A DNA stretch of 58,827 nt from positions 1 through 58,827 of the forward strand of contig CAMNDJ010000005.1 in assembly GCA_946535225.1 (NCBI GenBank), in the 5' to 3' direction. This stretch comes from an uncultured Lachnospiraceae bacterium (lineage in GTDB: Bacteria > Bacillota > Clostridia > Lachnospirales > Lachnospiraceae). A program made the translations under genes and the position numbers. The notes beneath the pieces were generated by a model. That model ran no database searches and was not told where the DNA came from. It saw only the letters and a list, made by a program, of their open reading frames with translations. Positions 33,803 through 42,822 of the stretch are shown one piece after another (position 1 is the first letter of the stretch; every line of letters starts with the position of its first letter).

Positions 33803-36136
33803 ATGACACTTAAAGAATTGGGCATAGGAGAGAGCGGACTGATAAAGGAAGTCGGCGGGGAAGGAGCGCTCAGGCAGCATTTTCTGGATATGGGCGTGAT
33901 CCCCGGGACTACGGCGACCGTCATCAGATTTGCACCGATGGGAGATCCCGTTGAACTTAGGATAAGAGGATATGAACTTACGTTAAGACTTGCCGATGCC
34001 GACAGGATAACGATAGAAAAATGTGACGGTGAGGGAGAGAGAGAAGGCTCGCTTAAGAGCGGCCGTAAGGAACATCCGGGTCTCGGAGAAGAGGGTAAGT
34101 ACCATTCCAAGGCAGATGAAGATCCGCTTCCCGATGATACCGTACTTACTTTTGCGCTCGTCGGCAATCAGAACAGCGGCAAGACCACGCTTTTTAATCA
34201 GCTTACGGGGTCAAACCAGCATGTCGGTAATTTCCCGGGTGTCACGGTAGATCGCAAGGACGGTCCGATAAGGGACAGACATCATACGAGTGTTACCGAT
34301 CTTCCGGGCATTTATTCGATGTCACCATACAGTTCGGAAGAGTTAGTCTCACGCGATTTTGTATTGAATGAGAAGCCCAAGGCTATCATAAATATCGTGG
34401 ATGCCACGAATATCGAGAGGAATCTCTATCTGACGATGCAGCTTTTAGAGCTCGGTATCCCCATGGTAGTAGCCCTTAATATGATGGATGAGATGACGGC
34501 CAACAGGGGAAGCGTGGATATAAATGAGATGGAATACCTTCTCGGAGTGCCGGTGGTCCCGATAAGTGCGGCCAAGAATGAGGGCGTGGATGAACTGATC
34601 CGTCATGCGATACATGTGGCTCATTATCAGGAAAGGCCGACAAGGCAGGATTTCTGTGACGAGAACGATCACGGCGGAGCGGTGCACAGGTGTCTGCATG
34701 CCGTGATGCATCTTATAGAGGATCATGCGAAAGCGGCGGATATACCGGTAAGATTTGCGGCAGCCAAGCTCGTGGAAGGGGATAAACTGATCTTAGATAA
34801 GCTCAGTCTGGATGATAACGAGAAGGAGATGCTTGAGCATATAGTCATTCAGATGGAGAAAGAGAGAGGATTAGACAGGAGTGCGGCGATCGCGGATATG
34901 CGGTTTGAATATATAGGCAAACTGTGCAGAGCTGCGGTAAACAAACCAAGGGAGAGCAAAGAGCACATACGAAGCCAGCGTATAGACAGGTTCCTTGCCG
35001 GCAAATACTCGGCGATCCCGTTATTCATACTGATCATGGGTGCCGTATTCTTCTTAACCTTCAATGTCATAGGAGCGTTCCTGCAGGGAGTATTGGAGAA
35101 GCTTATCGGCATGCTTCAGAGTGCGACATCTGATGCGCTTGATGCCTTTAATGTCAATGAAACGCTAAGAGGCCTTGTCGTTGACGGTATATTCGAGGGC
35201 GTGGGAGGAGTCTTAAGCTTTATGCCCGTCATAGTCACCCTGTTCTTTTTCCTGTCGATACTTGAGGACAGCGGCTATATCGCCAGGGTCGCCTTTGTTA
35301 TGGATAAGCTGCTAAGGCGTATAGGATTGTCGGGCAGGAGCATAGTCCCGATGCTTATAGGTTTCGGCTGTACGGTTCCGGCGGTCATGTCCACGCGTAC
35401 GCTTCCGAGTGAAAGGGACAGAAAGATGACTATCCTTTTAACTCCTTTTATGAGCTGTTCTGCGAAGGTCCCGATATATGCATTCTTCGTCAGCGCATTC
35501 TTCCCGGGCAGGGGAGGGTTCATAATGACGGCTCTCTATGTGTTGGGCATCATCATCGCGATACTCATAGCGCTCGTATATAAGAACACGCTGTTTAAGG
35601 GCGAGGCGGTTCCTTTTGTTATGGAGCTTCCAAACTACAGACTGCCGGGTATAAGGAACGTTGTCCTTCTGATGTGGGAGAAGGCCAAGGATTTCCTCGC
35701 AAGAGCATTTTCGGTCATATTGCTCGCGACCATAGTGGTATGGTTCCTTAAGAGTTTTGATACCGGACTTAATTTCGTGACTGATTCAGGCAGCAGTATA
35801 ATGGCCCGCCTGGCCGGATCGATCGCTCCTTTGATGGCACCTGCCGGAATGGGAGACTGGAGGATATGTACCTCTCTAATATCCGGATTCATGGCCAAGG
35901 AGAGCGTGGTATCAATGCTTGAGATGCTCTTTGTAAATGAGGGCGGTGTGGCGAATGCGATGTCCGTGGCAACGGCAGCATCCCTTTTAGTGTTCAGCCT
36001 GCTCTATACTCCCTGTGTTGCGGCGATCGCTTCGATCGGTCGTGAACTGGGAAGAAAGTGGGCGGCATTTACCATAGTTTGGCAGTGTGCACTTGCATAT
36101 CTTGTATCATTCATCACGTACAGCATCTTAAAATAA
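33803..36136 (+). CDS. feoB: Ferrous iron transporter, FeoA-FeoB fusion
   Basis: 777 aa. Residues 1-75 are a FeoA SH3-like domain (LKELGIGESGLIKEVGGEG, RQHFLDMGVIPG). After an acidic linker comes the FeoB G domain: P-loop GNQNSGKTT at 121, GVTVDRK switch, DLPGIYS, NMMDE. The C-terminal half has the FeoB membrane core with the Gate motifs (FGCTVPAVMSTR, FMSCSAKVPIYAF, FMAKESVVSML, LLYTPCVAAI). Imports Fe(II) under low-oxygen conditions. Fused FeoAB is known in several Clostridia. Own promoter; a 20-bp palindrome lies after the stop. Confidence 0.96.
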   Translation: MTLKELGIGESGLIKEVGGEGALRQHFLDMGVIPGTTATVIRFAPMGDPVELRIRGYELTLRLADADRITIEKCDGEGEREGSLKSGRKEHPGLGEEGKYHSKADEDPLPDDTVLTFALVGNQNSGKTTLFNQLTGSNQHVGNFPGVTVDRKDGPIRDRHHTSVTDLPGIYSMSPYSSEELVSRDFVLNEKPKAIINIVDATNIERNLYLTMQLLELGIPMVVALNMMDEMTANRGSVDINEMEYLLGVPVVPISAAKNEGVDELIRHAIHVAHYQERPTRQDFCDENDHGGAVHRCLHAVMHLIEDHAKAADIPVRFAAAKLVEGDKLILDKLSLDDNEKEMLEHIVIQMEKERGLDRSAAIADMRFEYIGKLCRAAVNKPRESKEHIRSQRIDRFLAGKYSAIPLFILIMGAVFFLTFNVIGAFLQGVLEKLIGMLQSATSDALDAFNVNETLRGLVVDGIFEGVGGVLSFMPVIVTLFFFLSILEDSGYIARVAFVMDKLLRRIGLSGRSIVPMLIGFGCTVPAVMSTRTLPSERDRKMTILLTPFMSCSAKVPIYAFFVSAFFPGRGGFIMTALYVLGIIIAILIALVYKNTLFKGEAVPFVMELPNYRLPGIRNVVLLMWEKAKDFLARAFSVILLATIVVWFLKSFDTGLNFVTDSGSSIMARLAGSIAPLMAPAGMGDWRICTSLISGFMAKESVVSMLEMLFVNEGGVANAMSVATAASLLVFSLLYTPCVAAIASIGRELGRKWAAFTIVWQCALAYLVSFITYSILK

Positions 36137-36162
36137 AAGTAGGCATTATGCACATATCCGAT

Positions 36163-36182
36163 AAGTTAGCGCGCGCTAACTT
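36163..36182. promoter_or_regulatory. Perfect 20-bp palindrome between feoB and the RND gene
   Basis: AAGTTAGCGCGCGCTAACTT reads the same on both strands with no central gap. Lacking a loop and a T-run, it is a poor terminator but an excellent dimer-binding site (TetR-like operator). It lies about 136 nt before the RND start. Confidence 0.55.
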
Positions 36183-36220
36183 TGTCGATTTGTTATATTT
36201 CCATAAAAACAGATAAATAG

Positions 36221-36252
36221 TACTATTATGAAGACATATCGTATGCTATCAT
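36221..36252 (+). promoter_or_regulatory. Possible promoter elements for the RND gene
   Basis: Two candidate -10 boxes: TACTAT (36221-36226) with TTTCCA 17 nt upstream (36198-36203), and an extended TGCTATCAT (36244-36252) with a weak -35. The second matches the TATCAT style of other promoters here. I cannot choose between them. Confidence 0.35.
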
Positions 36253-36317
36253 GTATGTGCTGCTTTAGCGTACTGACGTGTGAATGTAATGTTCGTTTGA
36301 ATTCAGGAGAAATATAG

Positions 36318-39300
36318 ATGTCAAAGTTAAGTGTCAAAAAACCTTTCACGGTCCTTGTGGGAGTCATAATAGCCGTAGTACTCGGTGTAGTGAGTCTTTT
36401 GAAGATGCAGCTCGATCTTCTGCCGGAGGTCTCACTGCCTTACCTTTTGGTACTCACCACCTATCCCGGAGCCAGTGCCGAGAAGATAGAGACCGAGATA
36501 TGTGAGCCGATGGAATCGGCTCTCGGTACCATCAACGGAGTTAAGAACGTTTACGGTATATGTAATGAGAATTACGGTATGGTCCAGCTTGAATTCCAGG
36601 ACGATACGGATATAGACAGCGCCATGGTCAAGGTATCGGGCGCTTTAAATACGTTACAGCCGTATCTGCCCGAGGATGCGGGTAATCCTTCCATAATAGA
36701 ACTGTCGACGGATATGGTGGCAAGTGTATATCTGGCGGTCAGCATGGACGGAATGGAGATAGATGAACTCTCACAGTTCATAGAGGATGACATCACTCCT
36801 CAGATAGAGAAGCAGAACGGAGTGGCTTCGGTAACAACGTTGGGACTTGTGGATAAGACTGTTGAGGTAAGGCTTGATCAGGCCAAGGTGGATGCCTTAA
36901 ATGACAGGATACTCGCTTCTACCGACGGAGCCTTTGCCAAGGCCGTAGAGCAGCTTGATGATGCCAAGAAGCAGTTAGAAGATTCCAAGAAGACGATAGA
37001 TAAGAACAGGGATAAGCTCGTTGACAGTCAGAAGGATCTTGAGGACAGCAAGCAGGATCTTATAGACGGACAGAAAGAACTTGATGACAGCATAGCGGAA
37101 CTTGACAAAAACAGAGCGGACTTTGAAAAAGGCAAAGAAGATCTGGCTGAAGGAAAGCAGAAGTTAGAGGATGCCCAGAACGAACTTAATTCCAAGAAAT
37201 CCGAAGCAAACAGTCAGCTGGCCGATGCAAGTGCCAAGATGGAAGAAGCTTCGACAAAGATCGATTCGGCCAGAGACTCTATAAGTGCCATTGATCTGGC
37301 GGATTCGCTGGATGCGAAACTGCCGGAACTTCAGCAAAAAAAGACGGAATTGGAAGCGGCTATAGAACAGCTTAAGCAGGAAGGCATCGGACCGGGAAAC
37401 AAGCAATATGATGCGGCGGTTGCGGGTCTTGATAAGGTAAACACCGGAATAGCGGAAGTGACTGCGGCAGATGCTGCGGCCGACAGGATAGTTGCAGGCC
37501 TTGGTGCAGGCAGCAGGTCAGAGGCTAAGCAGTCTCTGCAGTCGGGTATAGCGGAATACGAGAAACAGTACAAGGCACTTGAAGAAGCCAAGCTTGCTGC
37601 TGCGGAAGAACTGGGAAGCGCCGATGCCCAACTGAATATCAGCAGGCAGCAGTTAGAGAATTCTGAAAGTCAGATGGAGTCAGCCGAGAAACAGCTTGAT
37701 TCGGCACAGAAACAGATAGATAAAGCCAAGGATCAGATCACCGACGGCTGGGATGCGATAGTGGACGGACAGGATCAGATCAATGAGGGCTGGGATTCAC
37801 TGCGTGACGGTGAGAAGCAGTTAAGCGACGGCTGGGATGATTATAATGATGCCGTTAAGTCATATGAGAAGCAGAGGGCAGAGGCCGAGAAGAAGGCCAA
37901 TGCAGATCAGCTTCTTACGCTTGATGCTCTGACAGGGCTTATATATGCACAGAACTTTGAGATGCCCGCAGGTTATGTGGATGATAACCTTGATAATCAG
38001 TGGCTTGTCAAGGTCGGACAGAATTATGAAGAAGTAGATGAACTTAAAGACATAGTCTTGACCAACATCCATAAGGTAGGAGACGTGAAGCTTGGTGATG
38101 TTGCGGATATAACGGTCATTGACAATGCGGATGACAGTTATGTAAGACTCGGCAGGGACAAGGCCGTGATCCTGTCTGTTTTTAAGAGTTCGACTACGGG
38201 AACCAATGACCTGAGTAAGACCATAGATGCAGCCGGTGATGAACTCATGGAGAGATTCCCGGGACTGCATATCGTCAAACTCGTGGACATGGGCGATTAC
38301 ATAGACCTCATAGTCAAGAGCGTGCTTCAGTCCATGATCATAGGAGCCATACTTGCCATAATCGTTCTTGCGGTATTCCTTAAGGATGTTAAGCCTACGC
38401 TGGTCGTTGCGATAAGTATACCGCTAAGTGTCATGACGGCACTTATATGCATGTATTTCAGTGATATATCACTTAACATGCTCTCGCTCTCGGGTCTGGC
38501 TCTCGGTATAGGAATGCTTGTGGATAACTCCATAGTCGTTATCGAGAACATATACAGATTAAGGAGCAAGGGCATAGCCGCGCCAAGAGCTGCGGTTCAG
38601 GGAACGAAGCAGGTGGCCGGTGCCATTACGGCATCAACGCTCACCACGGCATGCGTATTCCTGCCCATGGTATATACATCGGGTCTTATCAATGAACTGA
38701 TGTCTCCCATGAGTCTGACCATAGTGTTCTGCCTTATGGCATCACTTCTCGTTGCCATGACGGTCGTACCGGCAGCAGGTTCTACGATACTTAAGAATTC
38801 TTCTGAGAAGCAGCATCCGTTCTATGACAAGGTGCGGAATGCATACGGCAGGGCGCTCGCTTTCTGCCTTAAGGTCAAGGCAGTTCCGATAGCGGTCGCA
38901 GTCGGACTTCTTGCGATATCGATACTTTTGGTGGTTAAGATGGGTATAGTTGTCATTCCCGATATGACGATGAATCAGATAGAGGCCACGATAGAGTATC
39001 CGGATGATACGTTAAAGGAAGATGCCTATGCAATGACGGATGAAGTGATAGAAAGACTGCTTACGATCGAAGGCTTAGGTACGATAGGAGTAATGAACGG
39101 AGGAGATGAGGCTCTGTTCGTATCAGAAGCTGCAGAGAACCCGGATAATTTTCGTACGATCTCCTTCCTTATGATGACGGAAGATGAGAATGCGGGCGAA
39201 GAAGAGATCAGGCGTATCATGAGGGACATAGAGGCATCTGTAGCCGATCTGGATGTTGACTTCAAGATCGAGACCGCAGCTTCGGATATGGATCAGCTGA

Positions 39301-40472
39301 CCGGCGGATCGGGTCTGAGCATCAATGTATACGGTGAGGATCTTGAGGTGTTGAGCGATATCACTCATGACATCATGGACATGATAGGCTCGATCGAAGG
39401 CTATAAGGATATAAGCAACGGTGAAGAGGATGCCGACAAGATCCTTCATCTGAACATCGACAAAAATGCCGCCATGAGCAAGGGACTGTCCGTAGTACAG
39501 ATATATCAGGCGATCAACGGCAAGCTGACCAATGAGAAGAGTGCAGTGACCATAACAGTTGACGGTATAGATATGGATATAAAGGTAGTGAATGAGCTGG
39601 AGCCTCTTACCAAGGAAAATATCCTGGATTACACATTCGATGTTCAGGTCACAGATGATGATTATGACACGGTGACGGAAGAGCACAAGCTCGGCGAATT
39701 CGCTACCGTGGAGATAAGAGACGGCGTGACGACCATAGACCGTAAGAACCAGTCAAGATACATGACCGTTACGGCGAACGTGGAAGAGGGCTATAACACC
39801 ACACTCCTTACGAGACAGTTAGAGCCTATGATAGACGCATATGAAGTGCCCGGCGGCTATTCGATAGAACTCGGCGGTGAATATGATACAGTCATCGAGA
39901 TGATCAAACAGATGGCACTTGTGGCAGGTCTCGGACTACTGATGGTATACCTCATCATGGTCGCGCAGTTCCAGAGTCTGCTCAGTCCTTTCATAGTGCT
40001 CTTTACGGTGCCTTTAGCCTTCACGGGCGGATTCCTTTCGCTGTGGATCGCGCGTGAGAATATGTCCGTTATCGCCATCATGGGACTCATAGTACTTATG
40101 GGAACCGTCGTTAATAACGGTATCGTATTCGTTGACTATACCAATCAGCTGCGTAAGGGCGGACTGGACAGGCATACGGCCCTGATTGCCACGGGGAAGA
40201 CGCGTATGAGGCCTATCCTTATGACCGCGCTTACGACCATACTTGCGGAGTCGAATCTGATATTCGGTGATGATATGGGTACACAGTTAGGTCGCGGCAT
40301 GGCGCTCGTCATAGCCGGCGGTCTTGCCTATGCCACACTCATGACGCTGTTCATCATTCCCGTTATGTATGACATCATGTTCAAGAAGCAGCCTCTGGAT
40401 ATAGATACGGGTTCCGATACGGAACTTGACGATATTCCGGATGATGCCGCGGAGTTTATGCAGGGATCGTGA
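36318..40472 (+). CDS. RND-family transporter with large extracytoplasmic coiled-coil insertion
   Basis: 1384 aa. Core resembles HAE1/AcrB-type RND proteins: TM1 at 11-30 then LLPEVSLPYLLV, six-helix bundles at about 670-860 and 1180-1370, with GLALGIGMLVDNSIVVIENI and MGLIVLMGTVVNNGIVFVDYTN as family signatures. Unlike the roughly 1030-aa standard, an insertion of some 325 residues (about 205-530) consists of heptad-like repeats (KKQLEDSKKTIDKNRDKLVD, SAEKQLDSAQKQIDKAKDQI), predicted to form a long helical hairpin outside the membrane. No membrane-fusion-protein gene is adjacent, so the insertion may take over part of that role. Substrate unknown: drugs, lipids or envelope components are possible. 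Confidence 0.9.
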   Translation: MSKLSVKKPFTVLVGVIIAVVLGVVSLLKMQLDLLPEVSLPYLLVLTTYPGASAEKIETEICEPMESALGTINGVKNVYGICNENYGMVQLEFQDDTDIDSAMVKVSGALNTLQPYLPEDAGNPSIIELSTDMVASVYLAVSMDGMEIDELSQFIEDDITPQIEKQNGVASVTTLGLVDKTVEVRLDQAKVDALNDRILASTDGAFAKAVEQLDDAKKQLEDSKKTIDKNRDKLVDSQKDLEDSKQDLIDGQKELDDSIAELDKNRADFEKGKEDLAEGKQKLEDAQNELNSKKSEANSQLADASAKMEEASTKIDSARDSISAIDLADSLDAKLPELQQKKTELEAAIEQLKQEGIGPGNKQYDAAVAGLDKVNTGIAEVTAADAAADRIVAGLGAGSRSEAKQSLQSGIAEYEKQYKALEEAKLAAAEELGSADAQLNISRQQLENSESQMESAEKQLDSAQKQIDKAKDQITDGWDAIVDGQDQINEGWDSLRDGEKQLSDGWDDYNDAVKSYEKQRAEAEKKANADQLLTLDALTGLIYAQNFEMPAGYVDDNLDNQWLVKVGQNYEEVDELKDIVLTNIHKVGDVKLGDVADITVIDNADDSYVRLGRDKAVILSVFKSSTTGTNDLSKTIDAAGDELMERFPGLHIVKLVDMGDYIDLIVKSVLQSMIIGAILAIIVLAVFLKDVKPTLVVAISIPLSVMTALICMYFSDISLNMLSLSGLALGIGMLVDNSIVVIENIYRLRSKGIAAPRAAVQGTKQVAGAITASTLTTACVFLPMVYTSGLINELMSPMSLTIVFCLMASLLVAMTVVPAAGSTILKNSSEKQHPFYDKVRNAYGRALAFCLKVKAVPIAVAVGLLAISILLVVKMGIVVIPDMTMNQIEATIEYPDDTLKEDAYAMTDEVIERLLTIEGLGTIGVMNGGDEALFVSEAAENPDNFRTISFLMMTEDENAGEEEIRRIMRDIEASVADLDVDFKIETAASDMDQLTGGSGLSINVYGEDLEVLSDITHDIMDMIGSIEGYKDISNGEEDADKILHLNIDKNAAMSKGLSVVQIYQAINGKLTNEKSAVTITVDGIDMDIKVVNELEPLTKENILDYTFDVQVTDDDYDTVTEEHKLGEFATVEIRDGVTTIDRKNQSRYMTVTANVEEGYNTTLLTRQLEPMIDAYEVPGGYSIELGGEYDTVIEMIKQMALVAGLGLLMVYLIMVAQFQSLLSPFIVLFTVPLAFTGGFLSLWIARENMSVIAIMGLIVLMGTVVNNGIVFVDYTNQLRKGGLDRHTALIATGKTRMRPILMTALTTILAESNLIFGDDMGTQLGRGMALVIAGGLAYATLMTLFIIPVMYDIMFKKQPLDIDTGSDTELDDIPDDAAEFMQGS

Positions 40473-40475
40473 TAC

Positions 40476-40504
40476 TTGCCAATTGACCTCATTTGCGATA
40501 GAAT
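40476..40504 (+). promoter_or_regulatory. Sigma-A promoter for the 7TM-GGDEF gene
   Basis: TTGCCA (40476-40481), 17-nt spacer, TAGAAT (40499-40504), beginning 4 nt after the RND stop. The spacer contains CCTCATTTGC (40487-40496), whose complement GCAAATGAGG (40545-40554) overlaps the ribosome site of the gene. The leader also holds TACGC-TTTTT-GCGTA (40515-40529). Confidence 0.65.
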
Positions 40505-40558
40505 AATGTCTATATACGCTTTTTGCGTAAAGCGCATAAGCAGGGCAAATGAGGGGCC

Positions 40559-42700
40559 ATGAGTTATAAAATTAAAGACTATGTAAGATTCAAATATATT
40601 CTGGCTGTCGCTGTAGCCTGCCTGATAGGTTTATCCATGCTGCTCACCGGATCTTTGTTTGACAAAGAGAGGATAAGTAAGAGCGATTATTCGGGATGGT
40701 ACTTAGAATCAGGCGAGGAAGTATATGTCGACGGCATCAATACAGGTGATTTCGGCGGAACCGTTACCGTATATAATACGATTCCGGATCCGCTTAATAC
40801 CTATGATTCACTTTGCTTTATCTCCAATAATGTAAATTTTTGTGTTTATATCGATGATGAACTTATCTATCGGTATGACACGAAGCCGAATTTTACCGGA
40901 AACGGCTACGGAATAGCCTATCACACGATAGGCCTGTTCCCCGAGCATGCAGGCAAGACCGTTAAGTTAGAGTATACATGTGTTTATTCTGACGGCAAGG
41001 ACGGACAGATAAGAAAACCTGCCGTTGAAAATGCCAAGGAATATCGCGGCCGTATCGCCAAGGGACAGCTGATCCCTTTCAACATTTCGGTGGGTATCAT
41101 GATCATCGGTATCATGTTACTGTTCCTGCGACTTGTCATTCCGTACAGCAAAACTCAGGCAAGCCTTGTGATGCTCGGGATCAATGCGGTAATAACAGGT
41201 ATATGGCTGGCCAATGATACGGGATTTTTGCGGCTTGTCGTCGATGCAGTCATCATAGGAAGGATAGTTGACCATGCGGCGCTTCATCTGTGGATGCTTC
41301 CGCTCATGTTATTCGTGTATTCGGTCACGGCAGAGAGGAACAGGAAATATCAACTGATGGCTTTCCTCCTGACCTTTGCGGATATAGCCGTATTCCTCAT
41401 ACTCAGGTTTGCTTTCGGGGTGGATATGGGTTATCTTACCGGCTTACTCGTGCTTTATTTTGCGGCGGGCGCGGCTTTGATGACCGTTATGATCTGCAGC
41501 GATCGTAAATATTGCAAGAATAACAATATAAGCAAGGACAGATATTTCTTCTACATGGGGCTCATATTGTTCGCCGTTTTCGGGATAATAGATCTGATCA
41601 TATATGCTTCGGGTGTGAGAAGCGTTACGGGCCGGGGCGGATTTACCCGTGTAGGGTTCTGTGTTTTCTTCCTTATGATGGCTCTTGAGACCATTCATAC
41701 ATGGATAGATGAACGGGCATTGTCAAGGCGTGAACGCATTATCAATCAGATGCTGCGCTATGCCGTATCATCAACGGATCCGGAAGTGAGCATAAATGCC
41801 ATAATAGAATACGTGGGAAGAGAGTTCGGAGCGCTTCATACGTATATATATGAGAACAGAAGTGACGGAACGTTCCACAAGACATATGAGTGGTTCGCAG
41901 AAGGAGCGGAGAGACCTGAAGGAGTGGACTATTCGGATATCCCGTATGAAGGGCTCATAGACAAACTCTTAGACGTATTCTTAAGAGATCATCGACTGAT
42001 CGTGGATGGCGCGGATGGTGCCAGGAGACTGAGCCCGATATTATACTCCATCGTGCACGGACTTAAGTTGGAACGTCTGGTGGCCGGTCCGCTTGAATGC
42101 AACGGAGAACTCATAGGGCTGCTCGGAGCGGATGATCCCCCGTTTGAGAAATGCACGGAACTGGCAGATGTCATATGGCTTATCTCGTATTTTGTCACTC
42201 AGCTTTTGCTTCAGCGTAATGAGAAGCGCGGTCTGCTCAGATACAGTTATACCGATTCGCTCACCGGAACGCGCAACAGACGCGCCATGGTCGAATTTGA
42301 GGTAAGCGAGAAATGCGCCGCGCCGTTCGGTTATGTGATGTGCGATATCAACGGACTCAAAAAGACCAATGATACACACGGGCATGAAGCCGGAGATGCG
42401 CTCATCATAGATGTTGCACAGAGCATGGTGGATGTGTTCGGTGAAGAGAATGTATACCGCATAGGGGGAGATGAGTTTGTCGCATACGCTTTTACGGACG
42501 GTCCCGAGCAGTTTAACAGTATGGTAGAGCATCTTAAGAATCTCATCGCGGCCAAGGGCAGGAGTGCATCGATCGGTGCGATCTATGTTGCGGATGACAG
42601 TTTATCCAAGCAAATGATTCGGGAGAAAGCGGATGAGCTGATGTATAAGGAGAAGGAAAAGTACTATAACGGAGTCAATGACAGGCGTAACAGGCAATGA
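40559..42700 (+). CDS. 7TM-GAF-GGDEF membrane protein (predicted diguanylate cyclase)
   Basis: 713 aa. TM1 (about 14-33), an extracellular beta-rich domain (40-175; WYLESGEEVYVDGINTGD, FCVYIDDELIYRYDT) like a 7TMR-DISM sensor, seven membrane helices (about 175-375), a GAF-like domain (395-545), and GGDEF (560-705; DSLTGTRNRRA, DINGLKKTNDTHGHEAGD, RIGGDEF). Signature and DxLT motif are intact; no RxxD inhibitory site is present. Likely converts an extracellular ligand signal to c-di-GMP. Ribosome site GAGGGG (40551-40556) is within an inverted repeat. Stop is shortly before the rimP promoter. Confidence 0.87.
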   Translation: MSYKIKDYVRFKYILAVAVACLIGLSMLLTGSLFDKERISKSDYSGWYLESGEEVYVDGINTGDFGGTVTVYNTIPDPLNTYDSLCFISNNVNFCVYIDDELIYRYDTKPNFTGNGYGIAYHTIGLFPEHAGKTVKLEYTCVYSDGKDGQIRKPAVENAKEYRGRIAKGQLIPFNISVGIMIIGIMLLFLRLVIPYSKTQASLVMLGINAVITGIWLANDTGFLRLVVDAVIIGRIVDHAALHLWMLPLMLFVYSVTAERNRKYQLMAFLLTFADIAVFLILRFAFGVDMGYLTGLLVLYFAAGAALMTVMICSDRKYCKNNNISKDRYFFYMGLILFAVFGIIDLIIYASGVRSVTGRGGFTRVGFCVFFLMMALETIHTWIDERALSRRERIINQMLRYAVSSTDPEVSINAIIEYVGREFGALHTYIYENRSDGTFHKTYEWFAEGAERPEGVDYSDIPYEGLIDKLLDVFLRDHRLIVDGADGARRLSPILYSIVHGLKLERLVAGPLECNGELIGLLGADDPPFEKCTELADVIWLISYFVTQLLLQRNEKRGLLRYSYTDSLTGTRNRRAMVEFEVSEKCAAPFGYVMCDINGLKKTNDTHGHEAGDALIIDVAQSMVDVFGEENVYRIGGDEFVAYAFTDGPEQFNSMVEHLKNLIAAKGRSASIGAIYVADDSLSKQMIREKADELMYKEKEKYYNGVNDRRNRQ

Positions 42701-42708
42701 TTTAAGAT

Positions 42709-42737
42709 TTGACAACAGGTATGAGTTGTGATATCAT
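42709..42737 (+). promoter_or_regulatory. Strong sigma-A promoter for the rimP-nusA-infB operon
   Basis: TTGACA (42709-42714, perfect), 17-nt spacer, extended -10 TGATATCAT (TATCAT 42732-42737). Expected start near 42744, giving a leader of about 79 nt that contains a terminator. Confidence 0.88.
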
Positions 42738-42758
42738 GCTTATTGTTGACAGAGTAAG

Positions 42759-42785
42759 AGGTGAACCGGCGAGGTTCACCTTTTT
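42759..42785 (+). terminator. Leader terminator (attenuator) upstream of rimP
   Basis: AGGTGAACC (42759-42767) pairs perfectly with GGTTCACCT (42773-42781), loop GGCGA, T-run 42781-42785. It lies between the operon promoter and rimP, so every transcript must pass it. In Bacillus subtilis the equivalent leader is known to mediate NusA-dependent autoregulation; the same is inferred here. Confidence 0.85.
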
Positions 42786-42822
42786 CATGCATGTTACAGA
42801 GCATTTTGCGGCGGAGTGAGAT

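Noticed and set aside
36183-36317. Small gene in the gap before the RND gene
   Set aside because: No frame with a start, ribosome site and reasonable length; the gap contains only promoter-like elements.
40505-40558. c-di-GMP riboswitch before the 7TM-GGDEF gene
   Set aside because: GGGCAAA occurs but the two-helix GEMM architecture and tetraloop/receptor are missing; the leader is too short.
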